Shown here: positions 1 to 11,256 of the stretch, one piece after another
How the letters are laid out: every line of letters begins with the position of its first letter
Numbering within the stretch: position 1 is the stretch's first letter
Origin: Hevea brasiliensis
Lineage: Eukaryota > Streptophyta > Magnoliopsida > Malpighiales > Euphorbiaceae
Length of the DNA: 64,000 nt
Assembly: GCF_030052815.1 (NCBI RefSeq)
Contig: NC_079510.1
Location: 43,193,225-43,257,224 of the forward strand
Direction of reading: 5' to 3'
Notes under the pieces: model-generated
What the model saw: only the letters and a program-made list of their open reading frames with translations
Databases searched by the model: none
What the model was told of the DNA's origin: nothing
Program-made: the position numbers and the translations under genes

Positions 1-1575
1 CTTGACCAACTTTTTTACCACTTCTCAAGGTCACCAACTTACATTGTTCATGAGGGTTTTGTGGTTGGCTAGGTAGTTTCCCATAGGAATTGCTTCCTGA
101 TGAGCTTGCTTGTTGCGCCAATTGAGTCTCCAACATGCGGTTGTGGACTTGTAATTGATCCATGGTTTGTCTCATGTGTTGCATTTCTTCCTCCAATTTG
201 TTATTCATCTTGCTTTGTTCAGCAAAAAATTTCTCCATCATGTTCTCCAAAGATGGCTTCGGTTCATGGGATGGAAGGGATTGTTGTGCTCTTGCTTGAT
301 ATCCAGGTGGTGGCTGCCTTGTGGGCTGAAATTGAGGCTGAAATTGAGGCCTATTTTGCTGCATAAACTGCTGGTTATGAGCATAATTTGAGCTTTGGCC
401 TTGTTGAGCAAAAGTTGCTTGTGGTCTCCATGTTGAGTTGTTCACATTAGAATAAGCATTTCCCATAGGTTTCTGTTGATAACCTCCTGCATAAGCAGCT
501 TGTTCTTGCAAATAATCATCACCATAAGAAGAGTAATTAACTCCACAACTTTGAGTTCCATCTGTGAAGGCAACTTGTTGCATAGTTGTAGGAGTTGAGG
601 TTGTTGCCTTTGTGCAAAAATCACTAAGAAGCTGAGTCAACTGGTCAAATCTTGCATTCATGTATCTAACTGAGTCTAGTTCATAGATCCCAGCTTTCTT
701 TGGCTCAAGTGCTCTAGGATTTCCCCATAAATGGGTATTATGAGCAATCTTCTCTAATAGATCATAGCATTCTTCACTTGTCATTCTCATGAAATCTCCT
801 CCTGCTTGTGAATCAATTGTGTTTCTTATGGTGGAGTAACTCGTGTAGAAATTCAACAATCATCCATTTGGGTATTTCATGATGAGGACATTGCCTTTCA
901 AGCTCCTTAAATCTCATCCAAGATTCATACAAAGTTTCATCATCCCTTGGTTTAAAAGCTACCATCAAATTCCTCAAATGAGTAGTTTTCCCAGGTGGGA
1001 AAAATTGAGATAGAAAAGCTTGAGATAACTGCTCCCAAGTAGCTATAATAGCTTGTGGAAGTGAATCATACCACTCCAATGCTGAATCCCGAAGAGAGAA
1101 TGGAAATAAGGTGAGCCGAATAACTTCATCAGAAACTCCAGGTTGTCTTTGTGTACCACATATCATCAAAAATTTCTTCAAATGAGAATGAGGATTTTCA
1201 AGTGGGCTACCTCCAAATTGTGAATTCTGAACCATTTGAATAAGACCAGTTTTTAATTCAAATTGATTAGCTCCAATAATAGGTCTGTTATCTCTCACAT
1301 CAGTACATCTAGGAAAAGCATAATCTAACATGGATCTTCTTTGAGGATCATTTTGATTAGCATTTTGCCCGTTTTGCTCGTTTCCTCCATTATCTCCACC
1401 AATAGCTCTATTTTGATTCTCCATATTTTCGATTGTCTCCTCTTGCCCAAATATTTGTTGTTCTTCTTTTTCTGCTTCTTTTCTTTTTTTGTATTCCTTT
1501 TTGTTGGCTCGATAATTTTTCAATTTCGAGATTGAACAACAATTCAGTATCACTTGTGCTTTTTGATTTTCTCAT
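1..1575 (-). pseudogene. gag: Retrotransposon gag (frameshifted, partial)
   Basis: Encodes the capsid precursor that would package the element's RNA. A retrotrans_gag domain is clear on the minus strand at about 1330-860, with family motifs such as LFPFSLRDSALEWYDSLP, WEQLSQAFLSQFFPPGK and LYESWMRFKELERQCPHH. The N-terminus (probable Met at about 1575) is in a different frame from the capsid core, so there is a break near 1510. A second break near 860 moves the frame again. After it a Gln-rich tail, which reads like the spacer before the zinc knuckle, stays open to the left edge. Two frame changes argue for a decayed copy, although an assembly error at one site cannot be excluded. Protease and pol are not in view. 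Confidence 0.8.
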
Positions 1576-1690
1576 AAACAAGAAAAGTACCTGAAAAAAA
1601 AAAAACACAAGGAACAATAGTGAAAATAAAAGAAAATAAAATTTCTAATTAGCTTAAAACAATTAAAATCCAATTTAAAAATAAACAATT

Positions 1691-1707
1691 ACCAGGCAAC
1701 GGCGCCA
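1691..1707 (-). other. Primer-binding site (tRNA-Asp type)
   Basis: The minus strand reads TGGCGCCGTTGCCTGGT, complementary to the CCA end and acceptor/T-stem of plant tRNA-Asp. It sits 13 bases inside the LTR end. A spacer of this kind is characteristic of Athila/Tat-type gypsy elements. Confidence 0.82.
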
Positions 1708-1720
1708 AAAACTTTATACT

Positions 1721-3339
1721 TGATTTCCTCAAGTGCACGGGTCACAGAGTATAGTTTTAAAAATTGATATCGATCCCACAGGGAATTGTGCTTAAATTGG
1801 AAATAAAAGTATAAGCTAATTAGAATGACAAAAATTAAAAGATATTAAAAATAAAATCTAAAAATTAAAATTAAGACAAAAATTAAAGATGTAAAATGAA
1901 ATTTGGAATTAAAATTGGTATTTGAGGAATTAAAACTAGATCAATCAATTAACTAAAATTAATTAAACTAGATTACCAAAAATTAATTTGAAATTTCTAT
2001 TTATGAAATTAAGAAGAATTAAATCTAAAAAAAATAAAGTGATTCTAGAAATTGGATTTAAATTTAAATTGGATTTAAATTGAAATTGCTATTTATGAGG
2101 TTTGGAGAATTTATATCTAATTTCAATGAAAAATAAATTGATTCTAGATATTGGATTTTCAATATTGTTTGCATGTGATTTTTCCCTAATTTAGCCAAAC
2201 ACATGAGAATTGCAATTTTGAGGGAAATCAATTCTTAAATTTTTGAAACCTTTTTCAAGCATCTCAAAATTGGTTTTCATTAAATCAAACCCTGTTTTCA
2301 CGGTATTTCAAATCTAACAAAAACCCAATTAATGCTCTAATTGATTTTTGGAAAGTTCCCCTTAATCTTCTTAGCTTATTTCTAACACCAAGAAAATAAA
2401 GTTTATTGCAAGATTATCCATCCCCAATATTCACTTTTCAGTCCATCTATTAAGGATTAAAACTTAACTTAATGAGGGCCCATTCATCAAGCAAGGAAAT
2501 AAGCACACAAGCAATAAATCAAAATATAACAATATTCATTTAAATGGCTAAATCAGTTCAAAGCCACAAAACAAATCAATATTTACAAACCCATCTCTAG
2601 AATCTCAATCAACTACTCACAAATCATTGTTTAAAGACAAACCCAAATGAAGAAATGAAGAAATAATGGAAATGTAAGCTAAAAGGGGTAGAAAAACCCA
2701 GCAAATTGCAGAAGGATCTCTGCAGAAAAGTGCAGAAACGTGATCCTTGCTGCTGGAAGAAGATGCAGAAGATGCTCCTCCCTTTCCCTCTTTCTATCTT
2801 TCTAAAAATGCCTCCCTTGCTCTCTATGGAAAGAAAGTGATAAAGGGCACTTTATATAGGCAAGGGGACTGTTCTAGAATGGGTAAAAGGGGGAAGGATC
2901 CAGAGAAAGTGAGGTAAAAAGGCTGGAGTAACGGAAATGCCACGTCAAAAATTTTCCAAGAAAAGCGACATAAGCCAGTCGGTTGTGTCGCGGGTTGTGT
3001 CGCTTCGGCGTGAATATCGACGATCGACACAACTGCGACATGAGCTAATTCGGTTGTCTTTGCGAGTTGTGTCGCTCGGCCATTTTTTTTTTTTTTGTTT
3101 TCAACTTCAAAATTTTTGCAATTCGATTTTAATCTCCTCCAAATGGCTACTCTGATCAAAATACATCAAATTTCTCCAGATTTAACCTACAAAACAAATA
3201 AATTCCAAAAATTAAACTAAGAAATGTGAAAATTGTAAAATTGACTAAATATATACTAATATCTAAAATAATAGCTATGAATAAGGGTAAATTATGTGCA
3301 AAAATTACTCCTAAATGATGATCTAAAATGCATGCATCA
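1721..3339 (-). repeat. 5' LTR of the gypsy element
   Basis: About 1.62 kb, starting TGATGCATGCATTTTAG on the minus strand at 3339 and ending in CA at 1721. A TATATAAA box lies at 2851-2858 (minus strand) about 490 bases into the LTR, a sensible U3/R position. The interior holds AT-rich stretches and a G+C-richer block (about 2930-3080) with short repeats around CGACAC/GTGTCG. No coding potential was seen. Its two ends are defined by the primer site on one side and resumed RLP homology on the other. Confidence 0.85.
2851..2858 (-). promoter_or_regulatory. TATA box in gypsy LTR
   Basis: TATATAAA on the minus strand inside the LTR, followed downstream by a purine/pyrimidine-biased leader. The placement suits the U3/R boundary. 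It is a sequence match only. Confidence 0.45.
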
Positions 3340-3955
3340 ATCAGAAGGAAAATCAATTATAGAAGCCTCAAACGTGTTTGAATTTAACAATATGGTACTG
3401 TATCCATTACCATTATAGAGTTTTCTCAACTTTGGCAGGGTTCCAAAAATTTGATTATGAGATAGATCCAATCCCATAAAATAGGAGGAAATGTTTCCAG
3501 AGCAATAAGGGATGCTATCTGAGATGCTTGCATTAGACATCATTAATATTTCAATATACTGTTGTGTTTTGAGCCACTGTGGAAACTGTGGTCCTAATTT
3601 GCAAGATGATAACCAAGTCTGTACAAGTTGGAAAGGAGGCACCCAGTTGGGGCCAATATCAAAAACTAATGAATTCCTACTCATCCTCAAATGCATCAAG
3701 CTCCCGAGTTATGAGAAATGAAGTTCGGAAACTATCCCATCCAGTGAATTATTACGGATATTTAAAGTTAATAGTTTGTAAAGCTGTCCAATTGATAGTG
3801 GAATTGGACCCCCAAAAGTGTTGGAGGAAAGATCAAGAAACAGTAGGTTGGAAAGCTGGCCAATTGACGCAGGAATTCGACCCCAAAAAGCATTTTTAAG
3901 AAGATTAAGAACCTCTAGAGATTTAAACCGTCCTAAGTGATTTGGAAGACTTCGT
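3340..3955 (-). pseudogene. LRR receptor-like protein fragment (copy A)
   Basis: A leucine-rich-repeat fragment closely matching the middle of the RLP gene at 18.6-19.3 kb, with shared runs such as FDIGPNWVPPFQLV and LSSCKLGPQFPQWLKTQQYI. It is broken several ways. The gypsy LTR truncates it at 3340. A Lys codon of the paralogue is a TAA stop here (3709-3711). About 60 bases are missing after TTTGGAAG (about 3948), and coding homology ends at ACTTCGT, where an LTR-like block begins. The 3' half (remaining LRRs, membrane anchor) would lie left of the gypsy element, outside the window. It is clearly non-functional. The intact ancestor would have been a plasma-membrane receptor without a kinase domain. 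Confidence 0.88.
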
Positions 3956-4019
3956 TGTTAGGTATTGATTTAAGAAAACTATATAGGAATTGGTTTAAGA
4001 GAGCTATATAGGGATCAGT

Positions 4020-4094
<75 letters not shown>

Positions 4095-4669
4095 TTTTAA
4101 TGTGATACACTGAATATGTGAGTAACTCCAAATTAACTCCTCGTGCGAATATTGGACAAATTATTTATTTTATGTATTGGATGTTCATTTCATAATAGGA
4201 TTGTACTAGTTATAGATAGTTATAGAAATTGCACTTATAATCAATATCTAAACTTTCTGAATCGAATATTTATTTTTATTTAAATATTTTTTCCTAGATT
4301 ATAAGAGGAGCGAGTTTATTTCTTTGAGTCTAACATGTATTTTTCTTCACAAATTGTGCTTCTTAGTTTAATAGTTTCTTGTGTCTATTTATTTATTTAT
4401 TTGTTCAATAACTAGAATTCCACTGTGATATTGAGTTTTGTACTTATAGTATTCATTAATGAAAACTCCTAATTTTGATTTCTGATAGTTATCAGGTTAA
4501 ATTGGCCTAAATAAAAATATAACTTTTTATTTTATTTTATATGCATGTTGGGCCTTAATTTTAATTTTGATTATAAATTTGAGAATAGTAAAACTTATTA
4601 CAAATTTTAAAGAATTTATACCGACTCAAGTCCTAATATCGATTTGACCCATAAGATCGGGTCGTGACA
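3956..4669. mobile_element. LTR-like block replacing the 5' half of copy A
   Basis: A 714-base segment bounded by TGTTAG and GTCGTGACA. Read on the minus strand it starts TGTCACGACCCG, the common start of plant gypsy LTRs. The left flank (ACTTCGT) matches RLP codons of copy B at about 19324-19330. The right flank (CTTCTCT...) matches sequence just upstream of copy B's start codon (about 20142). There is no target-site duplication (TTCGT versus GCTTC), and about 0.8 kb of RLP 5' coding sequence is missing. That fits insertion followed by deletion, or recombination between two elements. A (TA)n/poly-T tract lies at 4024-4098. Confidence 0.55.
4024..4098. repeat. (TA)n microsatellite plus poly-T
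   Basis: About 27 TA units followed by roughly 22 T residues. A simple repeat, likely length-variable between individuals. Confidence 0.95.
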
Positions 4670-7600
4670 GCTTCTCTATCCAACAAAGAGGTGTTTGGAT
4701 TGTAAATGTTAATGGGATTACAGAAACTTTTATAATAGAGGGTGTGTATAGTCGTTAGGGATCTCAAATCAAAGTAACATATTTAACCGATGAAAACAGC
4801 GTGGAATTAAATTTATTTTATTGTTTTAATTTCATTTTAATTCTTTATTAAGAGTCAAATCATATTGAATTTGAAACAAATAAAAAATTATATATATATA
4901 TATAATTTTAATTATAAATATATTAAATTAATCACTTTATAATTTTTAATTTAAGTGTATTATTATATTATATAATATGTTTTATCCTAAAAAATATTTA
5001 AATATTTTTACATTATGTAGTTATCTAAATATAAAATACTAGAAAAATAGCTAATTTTTTTTATTATGGCCTATAATTTTGTAAAAGGATTAATTTTATT
5101 TATAGTGATATTTTTTAATAAAAAAATAGTATAAAAATTAGTTTATTGTAATTTTTCAAGAAAAAATTATATTATAAAACTTTTTTGATATGATTTCATG
5201 CAATTTATTTTGAAAATTCATAACCATCTATAACTCATTTAAAGTTATAATTTATCTATACTTTATAAATATTATTAAGAAAATTATAATTTAATTATTT
5301 TTCATTTTATTTAAATAAATATATAAAAATTACAATTAAATTCTTTATTTTATATTTATTAATATTCTTAATAAAAATTATTTTATCCATTATGCTTTAT
5401 TCAATAAAAATATATATTAAATAATTATATAAAAATATATTTTTATTTAATAAATAATTATAATATTTTTTTTACAGATAATAATATATTATAGAAAAAT
5501 TAATTAAATATTTCAAATATTTAATTAATTATACATTATAATAAATAATATATAATTATCTAAATATAAAATAAATAATTACTTAAATATAAACTTTAAA
5601 TAGGATCATCATTTTATTAATAAAATAAAATTTATAGGATAAAATTAATTGTTTCAAATTAGAAAATCACTTCATGGCGTTGCCGTCTCTACAAAAGTAT
5701 AAATTTAGTCTTGTTTCTTAGTCAAGGGCAGGTGGGTAGAAATAAATACATAGGCCCAGACGAATTTCAATTTCAAAACTGTAATTATATATTGTCATGC
5801 CTTCCACAAATTAATACTTTCGATTTTGGTGATGAATAAATAATTAGCAGTTAGTCTGATTTCAAGCCGAGTTGACTAAACAAAAATTTATGCATGACAA
5901 GGAAACATCCATCCGTGTAAGGGTGATCCCCAGTGTTTTAGAGGGACAAGGATTTAGATTATAGGATTCCTTCTTATTTTAATTTTGGTTTCAATCTGGA
6001 TTCAATTTCATTTTAATTTAATTTAATTTTAATTAAATTTAATTATTTATTTTTGTCAATTTTTAAAATAAAACTCAATTTTGATGTTAAACTGGGCTGA
6101 ATGGTCTTTGTTCAGTTCAAGTTGGGTAGCATTTAATAAAAAAAAAAAGAATCAATCTAATCAAATTTTAATAAGAGGAATTTATGTAGCATATAATGAA
6201 ATTTAAAAAGAATTTTATTAATATATTTGAATTTATTTAAATAAATATTTAATTAAATATAAAATATATTTTTTCATAATAATATTTATAAATTTTTATA
6301 TATTTTATTTTTAATAAACTAAAATTTAAATATTTTATCTAATTATTAAATTTTTAAAATATAATTATTAATAAAAATAATTTTTATATAAATTATTAAT
6401 TAAAAAATATAAAATTAAACGAATTCAAATATTTTTTAAATAATAGTAATCGAATTTGAAACGTTTTGAGATATTTAAAAATAAATTTTAATTAATTTTA
6501 AAAAAATTTAAAATTTTAAATATTAATTCATAAATTTAAAATATATTCAAATTAAACTTATTTTAATCTAATTTTATTCTGATTCAATTATGAATTAAAA
6601 TCGCAACGTGGCCAAATATTCATCCATTACATGTATCTCGATGAAGAGATGCGGGCCTGCCCAAAGATAGAAACTAGTTATATCTTGATGAAGAGATGCG
6701 AGCCATGAAGAAGACTAGCCATCTCTGATATTGTCTCGTTCCACCAATGCCCATCAAATATAAGTAATCTCTCTAAGATTTAGAAATATAAGTAATCGAG
6801 GAAGACCCATCTGCCAATGATTTGGTCTTTTAAAATTTTACAATTCATGATCATTTAAAAAATTATCATTTTATATATTCCTTAGCCTACGAGTGCTCAA
6901 TAGTATTTTTGGATTCATCAAACCTTTATAAAACTTTAAATTAAATTAAAATTTTAAAATCATACCATTTAAAATTTAAAATAGAGTGTAATTATAAACA
7001 TTTTTAATTTAGAATGTAATTATAAAAATTTGTAAATTTTAGATTTTTTGTTATTTTTCTAAATAATAATTGATAGTGACAAAAATTAAATAATTTAAAG
7101 TCGGTTAACAAAAATTAATCGTAAAAATCTTAGTAAACACTTACTTTTATCTTAATTACAATCGAAGTCTTCTTTTTCTAAATCTGTAAAGTGATAAGGT
7201 CGAACTTGACTTGACCCACCTAATAAATATGATAAGACTGAATTGGACCCAGAACCTAGACGATTTCCTGGTCTGGCCCGACCATTGATTAGAGCAAGGT
7301 TTCAATCAATTAAATTGAATAAATTTGATTTCCAACTTATAATTTACTCAAAACTATATATCTAGTCTTTATTAATACAATAAAATACTATTGTATTATG
7401 ATATGGTAGTTGTGCGTTTCTTCTTCTATACTTTAAGACTTTTTGCTCACAAGAGTCATAGTCATGGAATTTGTCTTCGCAAGACCTACCAACTTTACGC
7501 TGCGTTTCATACAAGCTGCCACTTGCCAGTTTTTTTTTTTTTTTCCTCATATTAAGATTTTTTTTTTTTTTTTCATTACAGAGATTAAAAAAATGAAGAC

Positions 7601-8198
7601 TCAAATTTAAATCTATCAACTGAATCATATATCTTTAACTATCAGATTAAGTTAAGTTAAATAATTTATTATATAATTATTGATTGATGTCAAATGGTTT
7701 TGAATCAATTATAAGGTTCTATAAACGATTTAATTAGTGCTTCTGCCTTTGTAATTTGATATTTGTATGAATCAATTACAAGGTTCTATAAAACCTTTTG
7801 ACCCAATAATTTTTTCAAATTTGATATAACATATCATATGAATTTAAATCTTTGTTAATAAAGGGGTAGTTTTAATGCTTACTTTATCTAAAACAAAGTA
7901 GGACAATTTTTTTTTTTTTTTTCAACTAAAACTTCATAAAGTTTATAAATTTTTATCTTATAAATTTTACATAAAGTGATACAAATTTTTTGTAAAACTT
8001 TATTTTATAAAAAAATTATTATATTAACCAAAAATACGATATTTTATAAAAATATAAGCATCTAGTATTTTTATAAATAGTTTACTAAAATATTATTTTA
8101 AATTAATAATAATGGTATTATATTTTTTTATTATTAAAAGTAAATAACTAAATTGGTTGTTATTAATTTTATAATGTTTTATTGTATCAACTTAAAAA

Positions 8199-8250
<52 letters not shown>

Positions 8251-8370
8251 CAAAGTATACGTTATTACTTTTTCCATAATATGTTTTGTACAAAGTGTTT
8301 ATAAAATTAAATACCACTTTACGTTAAACTTATGAAATAAAATATAATAATTTCGTAAAGTTTAAGGTTT
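4670..8370. repeat. 5' flank of RLP copy A (duplicated block)
   Basis: Non-coding and AT-rich. Three stretches align with the flank of copy B: 4672-4830 with 20142-20340, 5670-5840 with 20830-20960, and 7720-8350 with 21455-22390. Shared landmarks include GGGATTACAGAAACTTTTATA and GCCCAGACGAATTTCAATTT. Sequence between the blocks (about 5930-7640) is unmatched and reads like old, AT-rich insertions. No gene or RNA was recognised. Confidence 0.7.
8203..8248. repeat. (TA)n microsatellite
   Basis: About 23 TA units. A shorter (TA)n lies at the aligned place in copy B's flank (about 22250-22272). Confidence 0.95.
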
Positions 8371-9305
8371 TTTTTTTTTTTGAATGAATCAAAGTAATTC
8401 TTCTTGATTCAAACAGAGTAATCATAGAAGCCACAAAACAAAAGGCATAGTGATTGTAAGGTTTGCACATTAAAACCGAAATGGAACGAAAATAAAAATA
8501 AAATGGTAAATTTTTATTTTATATTTATTTCATTGTGAATTTGAAATTAAAATTTTTTAAGGTGTTTGGCTTTTATATATAAATCAAAAAATTTTTAATC
8601 TAAATGAAAATTAACATAAAATTACTTTTTTATATTCTTATATATTTTTTTATTTTTTTATTTTTAATTAGTTATATGAAAAAATAAAAATAATATTTTC
8701 ATATTTTTAATTTTAGTTAATTATAATTTTTAAATTTAATTAAAAACAGAAATGGGAATGGAACTAAAAGAAATTGAGATTCCAAACACTTATAAAGGGA
8801 ATAAAATCCATTTATTCCCATTCCTGAATTAGTTTTTGACAAACTAAAACAGTCCATAATATGATTAAAAATTTATATGGTGACAAAAAGACTATGTAAG
8901 GGATAGGGACATCTCAAGTTCGAATCTCTCTATCTACTTATTTTACTATGTAAGGGATAGGGACATCTCAAATTCGAATCTCTCTATCTACTTATTTTAC
9001 GAAAATTCACGTTTATAATAAGAAAAGGAAATGACTACCTTCTATTGTATAGCTCATCAATTGATACTTGGTGATAGGGGTGTTTGGTTTCAATTTCAAT
9101 CTAGTTCTAGCTAAGAACTGAAACTAGAATCAAACCTTTGATTTTTTTACTTTTAGGAATCAAATTTCAGTTACGATTTTAATTCAGTTCCAAACAATTT
9201 TGGTACGATTTTAATTCTAATTTCAACTCTATTTTGATTTTAATTTCGATTTTAATTTCATTTAAAATCTTACACCTAAAATTATAATATTCTTGTGTTC
9301 ATTTT
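8371..9305. other. Non-coding insert present only in copy A
   Basis: Sequence without counterpart in copy B, where homology to 8350 and to 13536 is almost contiguous. It is AT-rich with no credible ORF. It contains a 54-base tandem duplication (8891-8998). Its last part (about 9070-9300) repeats GATTTTAATTTC-like phrases that reappear beyond the solo LTR at 13330-13440, so this part and 12902-13535 may be the two sides of one older insertion. Confidence 0.4.
8891..8998 (+). repeat. 54-bp tandem duplication with a B-box-like motif
   Basis: Two adjacent 54-base units (8891-8944, 8945-8998) differing at one base. Each carries (A/G)TTCGAATCTC, resembling the B box of RNA polymerase III promoters and tRNA-derived SINEs. 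No full SINE structure was established. Confidence 0.8.
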
Positions 9306-11217
9306 TGTCACGATCCAATTTCTGAGCCGGACTAGCACTAGGACTTGGATCAGCATAAGGCCCTCAAAGCCCATAGTAAGATTAACTATTTTTGGCCCAA
9401 TCATAAAGCTCATAAATAGAGTCCAAGTTCAAAAAATCAAACGGACAGAATCCAGCCATAAATTAAACTATCCAATGAGAAGTCTTAATTCACCCGACCT
9501 ATAAACTAATAAAATAATAACATGGGGAGTTCAGCTCACCCTCACAATCCTCAAAGCAGATATATAATCAAATGAGAGCTCAGCTCTCTCATCCAAAGGA
9601 ATGAATATCTCATGCTTCAAAGCATATCTACATAAATAAGTTTACAACTGCAAAAATTTAATTATTACAACCCTAGATAAGAATAATACACTATTAGTAT
9701 ATGCAGAGTTCTAGAATCGTACAAAAGATAATAAAAGTAAAAGTAAACTTTTCTGGTTTAATGATGCAAGCTCAAGTATAGGCTGGAAGCAAGCTCACAT
9801 TCTGTTGAAATGATTTTCCCATGGAACGTTTAAAACCAAGCAACAAACACAACTTAAGCAACTCTTTTACTAACAAGATGACATAAACACCAACATGTAA
9901 TGAATAAACATTTTGATTAGCGGAAGAAGAAAGTCAAGGATCTAATACAAATAAGTAACTTGTGCTAGATTACACCAGATATCAAAATGAGACAATATAA
10001 GTGACTAACTTATATTGAATATAAGTTCTTAGTGAAACTTAGGAAGAACATATCAAACTCTCTCAAAGAAGTTCTTAAGCTTACAAGCTCAACAATGGCA
10101 GATTCTAAAACTCCATAACAAAATGAAGAAGAAGGCTTTATAAGGCTGCCCATGGTTCTGCCAGCACTTAGAGTCTTTATCCAGGAGTTTCTCCAAGTGT
10201 TGGATAAAATACATTTACCCCCATTTTAGGTAAAAATCACATTTACAAGTTTGAATCAAATTTGAATTTTGAAATCCAAATTCTGAAATATGATCACCAA
10301 AGTTTCTTTTGTCTTGTAGCAAAAAATGATAACGTTACTTTTTTCTTTATATCTTGGAGAAAAGACTCTCCCACTTTCCTTTGCAACTTGGATAAAGCTC
10401 ACAAGGTGTAAGGTTGCTGAATGGACAAAATTGGAATCTCTTTGTGATGGAAGAGGTTTGGTTTGGTGCACTTGGTTGGACCTTGTTTCGGCTCATTTTG
10501 CTGGACCATGATTCGATTCACTTTGAATACCGACTTGCATCAATATGCCACATGCCTGCTCCTCTTGAATTTCTTACATGTTAGGCTACCACACTTGATT
10601 AGTAGATGCTTAAATTATTCCTTGCAATCTCTTGGCCCTAGCTTTTGTGATTTCCTTTGAACATGGGAACTGGTTTAGCCATGTTACCCTCATGATGCTC
10701 ATCATTTAACCTGCGAGAAAAGAAAACAAGTTATTTTCAACAAGTCCACCTATTACCGGAGAAAAAATAGTTGAATAGGGGTGAGCGCTCGACTAATACA
10801 ACATACACATATAATTTCAAATAATTCAAACAATATTTGCACAAAAGATAATTTGGAGCACTCACGCACTCGTGTGTCATATCAATATATATATATATAT
10901 ATATATATGGGAGCTGATCCCTTATGCATCTCTCTTAATTTCAATACCTACTAGCGAGGTCAACTCAAGACATACTTTCTCTTAATAATCCAAGCGCGGG
11001 GGTCAGAGAGATTAATTCAAAGCCGTACTCACCCCATCTTATCCACATATAAGGATCGAGTCCTAGCGAGTTAATCTTCAGCTGTGACTACCCGTCCTAC
11101 CCATATCCATATCCACCTCATATGCACGCCAACACACACACAGAGCTCCAGATTACCTTAAGGCAATATCTACAATAATTTTATTAACAAAATATGCAAC
11201 ACAAGAGTGTTTCTAGC

Positions 11218-11256
<39 letters not shown>

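Larger units (their letters stand above)
1..3339 (-). mobile_element. Ty3/gypsy LTR retrotransposon, Athila-like, 5' part
   Basis: Minus-strand LTR retrotransposon cut by the left edge of the window. In element order it has a 5' LTR (3339 down to 1721, TG...CA), a short spacer, a primer-binding site complementary to the 3' end of tRNA-Asp, and then a gag gene. The spacer before the primer site and the tRNA-Asp primer are typical of the Athila/Tat branch (family knowledge). The outer LTR end abuts ATCAG at 3340-3344, and the paralogous gene at about 18657 carries an uninterrupted GCATCAGAAGG, so ATCAG is the probable target-site duplication. The second LTR and pol lie outside the window. gag is frameshifted, so this copy is probably not autonomous. 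Confidence 0.88.

Noticed and set aside
1691..1707. tRNA-Asp-like 3' sequence
   Set aside because: Only the acceptor/T-stem part is present next to an LTR; it is a retrotransposon primer site, not a tRNA gene.
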